Shown here: positions 36,568 through 49,107 of the stretch, in pieces | How positions within the stretch are numbered: the stretch's first letter is position 1 | Layout: each line of letters starts with the position of its first letter | Assembly: GCA_036785705.1 (NCBI GenBank) | Contig: JAWUZG010000029.1 | Coordinates: forward strand, 14,089,501 to 14,153,500 | Length of the DNA: 64,000 nt | DNA from: Acanthornis magna | Taxonomy: Eukaryota; Chordata; Aves; Passeriformes; Acanthizidae | Direction of reading: 5' to 3' | The notes under the pieces: generated by a model | Databases searched by the model: none | Told to the model about the DNA's origin: nothing | The model's input: the letters and a program-made list of their open reading frames with translations, nothing else | Made by a program: the position numbers and the translations under genes

Positions 36568-37585
36568 TAAGGACAACAGCATAACACTTTCTGGGAAGTA
36601 TGAATGATGGTTGTCAAGCAAGTATTCCTCCTTGACTGAGAATTAGTGGAAAACACTAATTCAAGCACCATGACATATAGCTGAATATGCCACTCTCCCC
36701 CCAGAATTAGTTTTTTACAGCTCATTTTGTAGGTACACAAGTATTCATCAGACTCACATTACATATTTCACAGATTTGACACAATTTCTTTTTTTTGTTT
36801 CCTGCTGAATGACATCCTTGTGGCTCCTGCTAACTCTTTAGGGTGCTGATCCCTGAAGAACCTTGCAGTGCTGGAGTTGGTGTTGGTGCTCCCACTGACT
36901 CTGTTATTCTCCAGTGTTTAAGAAGCTCAGCAAACTAAACTTCTCAGGGGGAACCACATGTCTGTCTAAGGTAATTGATGCATGGCTGAACAGAAAATAG
37001 GCATGTTCAAAAGGGCACGGCTTTAGATGCACTTATGATATCATAACATACACGTGGTGGAGAGTTTGTTTGAAAAGCTCACCAGGGACCTGATTCTGTC
37101 CCTCAATGTCTTCAAGGTAGCTCAGGTGACTCCATGTGGCACTAGGTTGAGCTTGTCCTTGCATGAAGCATTGTCGCCTCTGTAGAGACCAATTTAAAGC
37201 AGGAATATAAATGCAGGAGTTGAGGGAATGTCTGATGTCACTGGGGCTGGGACCATACAGGAATTGCCCAGAAGGAGAATATATGTAGTATGTATAGTAT
37301 ATATATATTGTTGTCAATGTTCAGTGGTGATAAAGTTTTGTTTTATCAAACAAAAGTTTCCAAATTTTAGCGTAATTTTGGATTTTGGGACAGTTGCCAG
37401 TTTTTAAAATAAGCATGGGTTTTCTGTATTTTTAGTGATAAAATTTTCAAAGGTCAGAAAATTGCTACTATTAATTAAGTATGATATTTTAAAAATTTCG
37501 AGCAAAAGTGGCTATTTTCTGTGATTATATTTTTTCCCAGGTGAAAAATTGTTTTAAAATTTATTTGTATGTACTTTTGGTCATT

Positions 37586-37601
37586 AAAAAAAAAAAAAAA
37601 A
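37586..37601 (+). repeat. A16 homopolymer
   Basis: A sixteen-base adenine run in SUSD5 intron 2 with no recognisable retrocopy upstream. Confidence 0.9.
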
Positions 37602-38339
37602 TCCAGAAATGTCTCAGGATAAAAGACAGTGATCTAAACCCTTAAAATTTCTTTCCCAAGACACCTGCTGAGATGTCATGCAGGCTGAAGAGCCAGGAAA
37701 ACTATATAACTGCAAGAAATGCATGGCAAAGTTTTTGTACAGGGTGTTTTATACAGCCTCTGTATTCTGGAAATAAGGAATGATGATGGGTAGGAGAAGA
37801 AATCATCCTTTTTTATATCTAAGCAATACCACTAGCTAGTCCAGTGAGATCCTCAATCAATTGCTGCAGGCACTGGAGCTGTGACTATTAATAGACCAGC
37901 TGTGGACCTACCCCTGAATATCCTCAATATTAAAACTGTGTAGAGTGATAAAAACACATCATACTGATGGGAAGGAAAGGAAGACTTTTCATCTCTTCCA
38001 ACCTGCCGGACTCCATTCCTCCAGCAAACCTGTCCTTAGTATGGAAGTCTCTATTTATCAGAAAGAACTTTGTGAGGGCACATCAGCACGCCGTTGCTGT
38101 GCAGTCACCACATCTGACCTTCACTGGAGAGCTTCACCACAGAGAAAAGTTCTTCAGAGCTGGAATTTTATACTCTGGGGCTATTTTACCCATGGTTGGG
38201 CAAGCACCAGAATGTATGTTACTTGGTTCGTTGAACTGGATATTTTTGGCTCTGGGGAAAATAGGAATGCATAAAAAAGGTAATCTGTTTTAACTGTAAG
38301 TTAATGCAGCTCTGGAGGAAGAAGTGAGCAGTTGAGTGC

Positions 38340-38825
38340 AAAGTGTGCAAATGGGACAAAGTTGTTTAAGTTGAGCAAGTTCAACTTGAATATAGAGATT
38401 TACAGAGGGATTTAGATGAAAGGGTAAAATGATGTCAGAAGGTGTTCAATGATAATGCATGCAGGAGGAACATGCAATCTACTTGAAAATATCTTTAAAG
38501 GGTTGTGATTTACCTCTGTCAGTCCAAGAAAGATATGAGGACATCGTTATGGACAGCACAAAGAAAACCTCTGTCAGACTGCAGCTGTAGTAAAAACAGA
38601 AAAACAAACAAACAAACAAACAAACAAACAAGCAAACAAAGAAGTTGCTAGAGTGTTTATGGAATGGGATGAAGAATATGAAAAAAATATATACACGTAG
38701 GTCAGTGTAATATCCTCCTTTGGAATACTATATGTATTGTTAATGTATCTAGGGAAAGATACTAAAAGTGTCTCAAAAAAGGGCTCAAGAATGATTAGAG
38801 GAAAGGAAAATCTATTAAGAAGGGA
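38340..38825 (+). mobile_element. Ancient CR1/L3-type LINE remnant
   Basis: On the plus strand several blocks follow the end of an L3/CR1-type ORF2: 'catcgttatggacagcacaa' with 'gaaaacctctgtcagactgc', then an AAAC-expanded segment where the family has an AAAAGCAAACAGA-like stretch, then 'gttgctagagtgtttatgga', and finally 'gggctcaagaatgattagag'. Frames are broken throughout, so nothing is encoded. The edges are uncertain. Confidence 0.6.
38602..38640 (+). repeat. (AAAC)n microsatellite inside a LINE
   Basis: About nine AAAC units with one AAGC interruption. It lies inside the LINE remnant at the point where the parental element has a related A/C-rich stretch, so the repeat probably grew from it. 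Confidence 0.9.
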
Positions 38826-41002
38826 CACCAATTATTTTACTAAGTTAGTTATTTTTTTAAAAAAATTACTTAATCAATACTTTGGGTATTTACTTGATAA
38901 ATGGAAACATGACAGCCGGGATAAAGGAGAGCTGGTATACAGGCAAACCTCTCTGCACCAGCTGATTTAACACAGAAGAAAGAAAGCAGGCTTCACAGCA
39001 TGCCCACAGGTTTGAGAAGTATGGAAAATTATTTCCAAAATAAAGGACTCTTTGCTGGGCACACCTTGTATATTTATCTTGATGAACCTCCACATCTTTG
39101 AATGAGAAGTGTCCGCCCCACATGTGCCAAGTCCAAAACTGTTCAGGACTTTATAAATTGGTTCTAAAACCTTGGAATCCTCCCAGCAGCTGACTGGCTT
39201 CCAGTGCACACAGCTTTTGTCTAATACTCTCCCATATCCTCTTGGACTGCATACATCAGAAAGGAGATGAATAGGAGGGAGCAGGATAAAAGAAGTTCCT
39301 AATTTGAGGAAGAATGAAGTTTTGTTTATTTATTTGGTGCTTTAAAAGTATCCCAATCTTCCCCCTGAGGAAAAATGGATTAGACATTGGCAGTAGAAGT
39401 AAACACAAACAATTTATGTGATTGAAGTCATTACAGTGTTGCAGATTTTCTGACATGCTTCAGCCCTCCTTTCATCACAAAGACTTAGAACTGAACAGGA
39501 GCTCCAGCAGACATGCAAGGACTTTTTCACTGCTACATCCATTGTCCAAGTTTTGCACAAGTCTGTGATTTGTTCACTTCTGACGACTATTTATAATCTT
39601 AGTAAATAATTGCAATCCCGCTCCTTGTAAATATATCCATCACCGTTGGTTGTTGTGTCCTTATTATTATTTTTACAGCCAAATCAGAGCCTGGAAACCT
39701 GTGGGTGTTTCTCCTGTTACGGCTGAGGCACATCACTGAGTCAGTGTGAGCATGTTTATATTGCCTGCCCCCTGGGCTATACCTCTTCTATGGGCAGAGG
39801 AGCATTTGGTGTAAAGAGCCAGCCCAGTTTGGGTGCCTGTCAAATTTCTGATGACTCTCATGTAAATGCAGATCCATATTTAAGTATGCCCACTCCAGTC
39901 CCTGCAAACTGGGCTAGCCCAAGCAGCAGGTCTTCATAAAAACGATTCATTTCAATGGATGCAGAATAGAAATTGCTTAAACAAATAGATCTCTGCCAGC
40001 AAATCCAAAGACACAATAAACTGGGTGGTTTTGTGGTTTGAGCAGCCTGAGACAGAACTTCTTTCACAGGAATAAGGGGATGTTCTTGTCTTCCCCTTGC
40101 AGTTGTTCAGACCAATCCTGTTCAGGGTTCAGGGCACTTTGCACAGACAACTCACAGGCAGTCCAGGGCTTGGGAATTTTTTGAGAAGAGCCACTGACAA
40201 GTAGGTAGGGCTAACTTCTTCCAGCAAGCCAGAAGTAAGCCGTTTACAAGCCAGTCCTGACATGTGTAACTTATAAAGCATTACACATTGTTGCATTTCA
40301 GGAAATGAAATGTCGTTAGGCATCTCTCATTTGTCAGATGAGCCTTAATAGCTATTTATACTAAAAATGACACTCTTATGACTTACTTGCATGTCAGACA
40401 AGTGAGTCAGTAAAACCATCAAGTGATCTGCCAGAATATAAATGAAAAAAAGGTGGCAGAGCTCTCTGAAAGACTCTCACTGCTATCTTTTCAATTCAGA
40501 TGTCATGCTGGAAAACTTTGTGTCGCGTCTTCCAGAACTGGGCAGCATGTCTTGTACGGTCTTAACTTATTTTCTGGGGTTTTTGAAATTTGGGAAGTGA
40601 ACATGGCACAATTGGTCTTATGATCAACCAACAGAATATTAGAAAGCAGCTATTTATTTTAGAAATTGTCAAACATCCTCAACACCTTGTATTAATATAC
40701 CCATACCAAATTTACTCATTTCCAGTACTTTTGTAGGATGGAAAAGCTGAAGCTGTCCTATTTCCTGTCTTGCTCCTTATTTACCTACAAAAGAATGGAG
40801 CCATGTAGCTCTTCTATTCTAAGCTCTTCAGCTTTGAAGCTCTGCATAGAATTTCTTTTCTATGATAGACCTCCTGCTCCTGTCAACCTGCTCCTTTGTG
40901 TGATTATTGCCCTGGGCTGGTTCCTACCCAGTCCCTGGAGGATTTATTCCAGAGAGGATAAGTCTGGAGTGAGCAAGCAGAGTCAGCTAGAATAAGCTCT
41001 GC

Positions 41003-41215
41003 TGTGAGAGTCAGAAGACTGGGGTTCTTTTCTTGGCTGACCACAGACCAGATGTTTGCTACTAGGAAAATTACTTCATCTCTATTTTTCCTTCCTTTTG
41101 TTAGCTCTTTGGGTTTTGCACTGACTGCTTTTGAATGCTTCTACAGTGTCAAACACAACAGAGCCCTCATTGCAGATGACACCGGTGGGAAATGTAATAA
41201 TAAGACTCAGAAATG
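41003..41215 (+). mobile_element. MIR-related tRNA-derived SINE
   Basis: A run of recognisable blocks in the expected order: 'gagagtcagaagactggggt' (end of the tRNA-like head), 'aggaaaattacttcatctct' (core), 'acacaacagagccctcattg' and 'aatgtaataataagactcag' (tail). The whole length of a MIR-like element appears to be present on the plus strand, at high divergence. Identification is by eye. Confidence 0.6.
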
Positions 41216-44200
41216 GCATTTCACAAGACTACCTACTTCTTTTTCTGCCTACTGTGGGGAACCTGCCCAGGACCTGACAGTATGGTAATAAAAGCACATT
41301 TATTGGGAAAGAAAAGAGCAGTATCCAAGGAACGAAATACAGGGTCCGTTGCTAACCCTTGCCGGTTGTCTCATCTGTGTTTGTAAAGCCTTGGACTTGT
41401 GGGTCCCTTGAAATTCATCCAGGTGTGCGAGCTAAAACAGGTCCACTTGGTTATTTGCAGAGAAGCAGTCCTGGTGATACGTCACTTTGGCAAGCTCTCT
41501 GTTTTATTTCAAGGCTGTGCTCTGCTGGCTGATAATAATGCATATGAATTTGCTCCCAGACATGTATTTGAGTGAGGCAGGTCAAGTAATTCCCTTCAAG
41601 AGAAAAATCCAGACATAGCTGACAGGACATGGTCCAATTCAAAATGCTAAAGTTGCTTATGAAATTGTCTGAGGAGGTCTTGGACTCCAAAATCCCTTCA
41701 TGTCACAAACTCTAGTCCCTCAGCTCACAGTTTGTGTCATGCTCTCCTAGAAGATGATTTTGTCTTCTTTTTGTTTCTTGTCAATCATCTCAGAAAGTCT
41801 CATGCAAGGTAAAAACAAAGTAATTATTATGTTTCAGGAATAGGGATTTCTACATAAAGCTCAGTCAAGAGTCTTAAATTTAGGAAATGGGCATGGCCAG
41901 TTTCCTCCAAGGGATGATATCACTGAACAGTGTGGACATGAGCCACTTTCCATCAGCTTTGGGAGGAGAGAAGCAAATCTTTTCTTAGCACAACCAGGGA
42001 AGACAGCATGGGCAAAGTATGACAGCTATGTTTCTTGTAAAAGAGAGAGCCCAACGACTGAATAACTTTTTAGAGAATGTACTGATTGAGGAAAAGCATT
42101 GTACAAAAGAAAATACATATTTTTAATGTATTTTCTAGGACAAGCACCCAAACCAGTCTCTGCTGAACTGTAGCATCAGAGTCTTCAGATTTGCCATTTA
42201 CTAAGTCAGATATGACTCTCACTTTTAAATTGTATTTTTACTGGAAGGTTTTTTTTACAAACTCTGAGGGATTTACCAAAACTTTTGCAAGCTTTGGCAC
42301 AAAAGGTAGGGGTTTGCTAGTGAAATTAATTAATGCCAGAAGGTTAGAAATCATTCTTAAGACCAAGGAAAATCACAGTGTTGAACAGGAAGGTACGCCT
42401 GACTTTAGAGATGGCGTAACAGAAACAGGGTGCAATGCAACGGTATTGTATGAAAGCTAATAGCAATTTCTGCCTTAAACCAGCAGTTCATCTGGAAAGG
42501 TAGGGCAGGATAGAGAGCTGGGTGTAGTCGCAGAACACAGGACAGCAGTGGGCCTGTTGTAAAATTAAATAGCTCACATAAAATTTGTGAGAAAAATAAA
42601 CGCAGTCCTCCTAAACGACATCCAGCAGCAATTCCAGAGGAAAGAGGGCAGTACTGAAGGGCTTGGATGAGGCAATGGTGAGACACCACCGGCAATAGTG
42701 CAATGTAATTCTTGGCATCCAAGATCAGGTTGTCTGGGCTCAGACTAGGATTAGTCCAAAAGAGTGACTCTCTTATCAAAAGGCGATTGAAGGTGATAAT
42801 TTGTTTAGCTGAACAAAATGAAGACAGAAATGGGATATACCTACTCTTTGCAAATGCACGAGAGGGGCTAATACCAGGATTTTAACTTGCCAGGTAGTTC
42901 TAACAAGGTTGATTTTCTACCTTTCAAACAAAGTTCATGTTTTGCCCTTTTTTTTAGAATCACTCTAATGTTTTGTCATATCTGAAATGCTTTTCTCTGA
43001 GAATGGAGCTTCTTTGTAAATTAATAGCATTCAGAAAATATTTCTCCATTTTTAAAAACTTTTTGGTGACTAATCAGTAACATTTGTTATGAAAGCCATG
43101 GATTAAACTGGAGCCCAGAAAGTGAAATTGGGTAAAACCAACTTTCCAGTGATGCTTGACATGTCACTGAGCATCCAATTAGTCCAGGCCAGGAAGCAAC
43201 ACGATTCTCCTTTACATGCACTAAAAGTGCTCAAATTATATGTACCTAGTGATATTAGAGTAAAATGGCTATATAAAATCTTTCATACTAGGCTACAGTA
43301 TGAAAATCTGCATGAATGGACCATATTTATTTAATGAACAGAGGCCTTACTATTTCAGTAGTCATATGTACAATTTTAAGCACAAAAGGCTGCATTTTGG
43401 TGTATATTTTTAAGAATCTAAAGGATATTGGTTCTGCCTTGGTAAGACCTCCTTTTGACATTTCCAGTGGCAGTATTGCTGTTGGAATGTCTTCATGTCA
43501 CACTTAGCCGCTGCTTTCTTTGGGTCACATCCAGCCAAAATTAGCCTCTATAGTTCCCAGTCAATGGACTTTCCAAAGCCCACCTGTGCTCCCCTTCATG
43601 ACTTTTCAGGGAAATTTTCTTCCCTTTGGTAATCATGAACATGTCATTTATATTTTATTCCTCATCACAGCCAGCTTTGTAATTTGCAGTTTCCCAAAAT
43701 ACAGAAGGGAAAGACTAAGAATAAAAATCCCCTAGTTTTGGCTTCCAGACTACAGTTGGTTTTTTTCTCTTACCTAGTTACTGAAACACAAACAGTAAAG
43801 CTGTCCCATGAAAAACAGTTAGCACAAGATGTTAAAGATTTATCTTGACTAGGAAAAGTGATGAAGTTTTTAACTTTCTAATTAGGGGAAGGTTTCTCAT
43901 AGTATGTTATGAACCAGACTTTCACAGTTCCTCAGCTAACACAGATGTTGATGATGTTCTCCTGAGCTGAATATATTGCAAGCTCATACTACTATGAATC
44001 AATGTCATGAGACCATTCTGACTCAGTTCAGTGAATTTATTGACTAAGACTCCAAAACCTAAAGTCAACTGACAGATAAAGTAGCAACTACAAAAAATGT
44101 CCCACCTACAGTTTTCTGTGCTGATAGATCATGCTTTATCATATAAACTCAGCTGTCAGATCCATATGTTTTAACTTGGGTTTACTGAAAAATTTTCAAG

Positions 44201-46020
44201 TATTACAATATTGCCTAATAATTATCTTAGAAAACAAAAGTATAAGTGGATACTACTATAAACAAAATTTATCATTTATTTAAATATACCATGTCTTAAT
44301 TAAAAATATTTTTATTATACATACATGCATACCATATTTGAAATAAACTGTAATTACTACAGTCTGAGCATATAATTATCACATATTTCTTAATACATAT
44401 TATATAATGGCATATTATGGCATACTGTAAAATAAATACTATTCATACCAGCTTTTCTGCAATTTCCTTCTATGAACAGAGGAATTAAGAGAAGAGCAAA
44501 ATATACCAATTACTCATTTGTTATATAATACGTTAGAAAAAAAATTTAGCAGCACAAGAGTAAGCAGAAGGCTTCTGGGGAGTCTGGTTCATACTTTATT
44601 GTGCTACATATTAGATTTTCTCCTCGTGTGTGCACATGATATCTGCAATATCTGAGTCATGGCACAGGAAAACAATAGTGAGATTGGCCAAGCTCTGATC
44701 TTTTTTTCGAGGTAGGTGCAGAAGAAGGACTGTTAATTTTTCTTTGTTGGATGAATGGTATTGTACAGCAGGAATTAAACTGAAGTTAAACACAGTGCAG
44801 AATGCCTGCTCTCTTGTTTTCTCTCTTGAGAGGAGAAGAGGCATCATGAAGCAGGTGGTCCTTCCAGGCTGGGTAGCAGTAGACTGAGAAGATTCTCAGT
44901 GGCTTATCAAGGAAATGAAGGAGACACCTTCAGGCACCTTCCAATTTTTCATCAGAGAGCAGGGGCTGTCATCAACACCACCAACCATATTTATATCTTA
45001 CTGGATAGCATGTAGTACATGCATGGTCTATGGTGATAGTGTTTCTGATTGATTTTTATGCTGAGATTGTGTGTTCTTGGCCATGTAAGAGTAATTTTCA
45101 GGGATGCATGGATGTTTCAGGCAGATGTGTATCACAGACAATTATGATGGGTGAAATGCAGGCAGAACTCAGTATGTTTCTTTTGAGCACATCCGCCTTC
45201 ATCAGAAACCTCCACAGAAGGAAAATAAAATCAAAATCAAAATCAAGCATTACACTGCTCTGAGCATCACATGACACTATGCTGAGTAATGAGATTAAGT
45301 TCAATTAATGCATGAAAGCATCCATAAATAGAATTAAATGTACATGACTGCATTCTTCTGAGTGGCTGTGTAGGTGGATGTATCCCTTAAAAAAGTGTAA
45401 AGTTTGTGACATTCTCTCAGTCATGATACATGCCCCAGTGCAATATTTCAAAATAGTATAGAAACGAACCAGGCAGCAACGTATTTCCCCAACCTCTCAG
45501 TAGGGTGGTGGAAAGAGTAAGAAAGCTGTATAATTTTTTGTCTTCTATTTTAGCACGGCTGTTCTGCTGCTGAAGAAATTTCAAAATACGATTAATTCTG
45601 AATTGGTAGCCATTTTTCAGTCATGAAAAGTGTAACAAATTTAAAAGCCTCACACTCTACCTTTTAGAACTGCGACAAAAGTGTACCTGTGTATTTAAGT
45701 TGTAATTATAGATTAAAAGCTAGCATTTTAGGATTTAGGGGAACCCTCAAGAACTCAGAAAATAGACTATTAATGTGTGTTTTTAGTCATACCCAAAATC
45801 CTACTGAGTGCAAAGAAGCTATTTCTATGCTATGAGCATTGCAGGTCTGATTGACCCACGACTGAGAAATGCTGAGCGCTCCTGGAGCTCTGTTCATCAG
45901 CAGCAGTAACAGCTTCCTGAAGAGGTTTAAAGCTTGCAGGACTGAGCTTGTGGTGGGAAACTACTGTCAGAGAAGAAGAATGAAAAAGATTAAACATATT
46001 TTTTCTTCCTTCAGTTTTTT

Positions 46021-46085
46021 AGAATCATAGAATCATCAGGGTCTGAAAAAACATCTGAGATAATCAAGTCCCATCATTCTTGTGT
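46021..46085 (-). mobile_element. CR1 LINE, very short 3' end
   Basis: The plus strand shows AGAATCATAGAATCAT followed by 'cagggtctgaaaaaacatct' and 'gagataatcaagtcccatca', the inverted 3' terminus of an avian CR1. Only about 65 bp remain, consistent with extreme 5' truncation on insertion. Confidence 0.85.
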
Positions 46086-46732
46086 ACAAGAGAAGATTTC
46101 TTTCATTTCAGAAGGATTGCGTTAGAGTGCTTGCAGTTTTAATCAGATGAATTTTAACATGACAAAAATCCAAATTAAAATCCTAAGTAGTAGATATATG
46201 TAAATACATGCAAAAAATATCTGAACTTAAAGCCTTTCTTTATGCATAATGTTGAAACTATGTTCAAGGCACACCTTTGTAAGTTTGGTCACACTGGATA
46301 GCAGCTGAGAAATGTTCTTAAAATGAATCAGCTAATCAATAAATTCTATCAACTAGAAACTTGTAATTTATTGCAAAATATTTGAAAAAAAAGAAAATAA
46401 GTGAGAAAAACTAGCACTTTAAATACATGATTTTACACCTGAGCCAGGTATCTTGTTTTGGTGCTGGCTTCATAGTACCAAGGACGTGTCACCCACAGAT
46501 AACTTCATAGCCTGCTGAAGAACTGATAAAGAAATTATAGTGCTTTGGACAGAAGCAAAATATATAAAAATAGAAACAAGAAATAGAAATCAGAAAGTTC
46601 AAGATAAGATTTTCAAAAGTGACTTCCAGGTCTCAGGAATTTTATTCTTTGTTAGAACATAGAAATGATTGTGACCTGATTTTCAGAGACCAGAATTTTT
46701 TGATGACATAATTTGTTTTCTTTTGTTGGGGC

Positions 46733-46748
46733 TTTTTTTTTTTTTTTT
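46733..46748 (+). repeat. T16 homopolymer
   Basis: A thymine run in SUSD5 intron 2 with no adjacent identifiable element. Confidence 0.9.
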
Positions 46749-47550
46749 GAGAGAGCCTGAAGCCTAAAGTACACAATTACAGACCAAAAGCACATTTTTT
46801 TGCAATCATATCATTATCTGTCTTCTCAGTGTTGCAAGACATAACTGATCCAAGGATCTAAGCAAGTGAGTAACTGGAAAGATTAAGGTTGATGAATAAA
46901 TTTTTGGAGGGACACATAAGTATCTCATTTGCTTAGGCCCTGTAAGACCTAGTGGAACAATATATGAATATTACATACATACACAAACCTGCTAATTGAT
47001 GTCCTGATCCTCCCAGTTGCCTGAACTTATTTTGGCAGATCAAGTCCCTTTTGTCCAGGTGCTTAATTACTGACTTAGAGGTCTTGGACTTTAAATCCAT
47101 TAAATTCTGCAATTAATCCCTGCTTTCAGCAGGGAATGACATCATGTTGTTTTCCAGAGGAGGAGTGTGGCAGGAACCATTCTGGTGCGTATGCGTGACC
47201 ACCACCATACGGCTTGTTCCATGTTGCTTTTGTTTGTTTATATTAAAAGAACATTAAAGTTGCATATTTAACTACTCAAAAGCTAACACATGCCAGAATG
47301 AAAGCAGTCTGTACAACCATAATTCAGCCTATTTCTGTAAATCAATTGTTATATAGTATTTAAATGCATGATCAAATATTAGGTTTCCACAGGATCTCTT
47401 CCACCCTCAATGAATGGGTATTTTATTTACTTCATTTTATTTCTTTTATATGATTGTATTTTATTTTATCTTATTTTGTTCCTCAAATTCAGTGGAGGAC
47501 TGGTGGCACATTAGTTCAACCATGGCACAATACAAAATGATAGATTTCCT

Positions 47551-47609
47551 CCACTGAAAGGATTTGTTCTGTGGAAAGCATTTTCCACAGAAAATCTTCC
47601 TTTCACTGG
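47551..47609 (+). other. 59-nt near-complete inverted repeat (hairpin)
   Basis: The arms are CCACTGAAAGGA (47551-47562) against TCCTTTCACTGG (47598-47609), 11 of 12 paired, and TTCTGTGGAAA (47567-47577) against TTTCCACAGAA (47582-47592), 11 of 11 paired. They are separated by a small internal loop and closed by the tetraloop GCAT. Size and shape resemble a short pre-miRNA or a miniature palindromic transposon end. Neither identity is established. Confidence 0.8.
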
Positions 47610-48510
47610 AATGGCTGACCTTGCAGCACTTCTACAAGCTTACTGTCCACAAAAATATAAACCCACACCATTAATATCCAGCTGAAAAAATTTGGGCTGA
47701 AATTACTTTCCCAGCCTTTGTAACCTTCAATGTAACAGTAAGACCAGTGTTTTCTACAACAAACTCTCTTCTATTTGCTAGTTTTGAGCAGCCAGTACAG
47801 CTGAGAGAAGAGAAAATTAGTAAACTCTTACTTCACAATCAGCATTTACAGGGTTGTAAAACAAAATACAGATCTAATACCTTTCTTTGAGCCTATCAGG
47901 GGCAACAGGATGGATTAGGTACTGCTGAGTACCAAACCAGAAGAAATGGAGTTTACTTAAAAGTGTGAAATTGCTGTTTAAAAAAAAAAAAAAAGAAGAA
48001 GAAAAAAAAGCTGTTTTCTTTCCAAGAACCCAAGATGAATTTTCTCAGGTTGCCTGTGTTGGCTTTTGAGCAGTTAAATATGCAACCTTAATGGTTCTGT
48101 AATGTAAATGCTAATGATCTCTCAGATCAAATCTTGAGTTTTCTATTGGTTTCTATCCAGGTGCTATTGGTGAGAATATGTATTGATGAAATGTGAGAGC
48201 AAAATATGGCCTTAAATACTCTGGTAGAGGTCTGATATTTAGAAGTATTACAGAATATAATAAGATAAACATTCTTTATTGATCCCTATGCCTTGAACTG
48301 ATCTACTGCAAACATTTTTCAAATTACTTCTATTTCTCCCTTGCTTTTTTTTCACAGATCTTCCCACAATAATACATTATGTGCCAATTCTGAAACAGTT
48401 AAGCTGAGACTAGAGCCTGACTACTCTGATAAAAAAATCTCCAAATTTCACCTGCATGTATAACTTCAGAAGATTTCTAATTTTTTTTTTCTTCTTCTTC
48501 TTTATTTTAG

Positions 48511-48629
48511 GACAATTGTATGCAGAAAGACGGGCAACAAACAGCAGAGCGTGAAAGCCATTGATGTTAAAATTGAAACTGATCCCTTTGTGAATGACCA
48601 ATATGATGCTTTTTGTGTGAAGGATGAAG
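48511..48629 (+). CDS. SUSD5: SUSD5 exon 3: second half of the Link module
   Basis: This exon encodes residues 91-130 and the first base of codon 131. The acceptor follows a long T/C tract (48479-48509) ending in TTTTAG, and the donor GTCAGC at 48630 is weaker than the others but keeps phase 1. It supplies the last two canonical Link cysteines, Cys-95 ('TIVC') and Cys-126 in the 'YDAFC' motif typical of the module's end, followed by the VKDE linker into the Sushi exon. Expected disulfides are 55-126 and 80-95. Exons 2 and 3 together form a symmetrical phase 1-1 unit, as in other Link genes. Base composition is AT-leaning, unlike exon 4. Confidence 0.95.
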
Positions 48630-49084
48630 GTCAGCACTGATATACTTTTGAAATAATGCAGAGTAATTGCTGTCTTGCAACATTAGAAGTTTTGCCTTCC
48701 ATTTTTCTGCTGCTGAGAGAGGAAGAAGGAATGTTAAGGGATAAATCATCGTAATTGCCCAATACAAGAGCCAACTGCTGCAAAGACATTGGCTGCAGCA
48801 AATAAATTGCATTATCTTTTGTCTTTGTTGCAGTATTCTGAGTTCAAACCGCACTACTGATCTGGCAGAGCCCATTCTGGTGCTCAGAGAACATGCTTTA
48901 TGGAAAGGAATATATCTGGTACCAATATAATGGAGATGCCTGAAGCATGTCCCTTACTCAGCACTGTAGCTGAATGCACCTCAGCAAGCTGCCTTCCAGC
49001 TGCAAAATATCATCCTGTTGCCTTTCTATCAGTATACAACATTTGTATGCAAATAGCTTCATTGCCTCCATTTTAGTTTAGTTT

Positions 49085-49107
49085 TGGTTTGGTTTGGTTT
49101 GGTTTGG
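49085..49107 (+). repeat. (GGTTT)n pentanucleotide repeat
   Basis: Four to five GGTTT units in SUSD5 intron 3, with degenerate edges. Confidence 0.85.

Noticed and set aside
37967..38293. Two overlapping plus-strand frames of about 109 codons in SUSD5 intron 2
   Set aside because: Neither matches any protein family I recognise. There is no exon signal, and the neighbouring sequence is LINE-derived.
42405..42779. Minus-strand 124-codon open frame in SUSD5 intron 2
   Set aside because: Leu/Cys-rich composition without domain pattern and no convincing donor or acceptor. Most likely chance.
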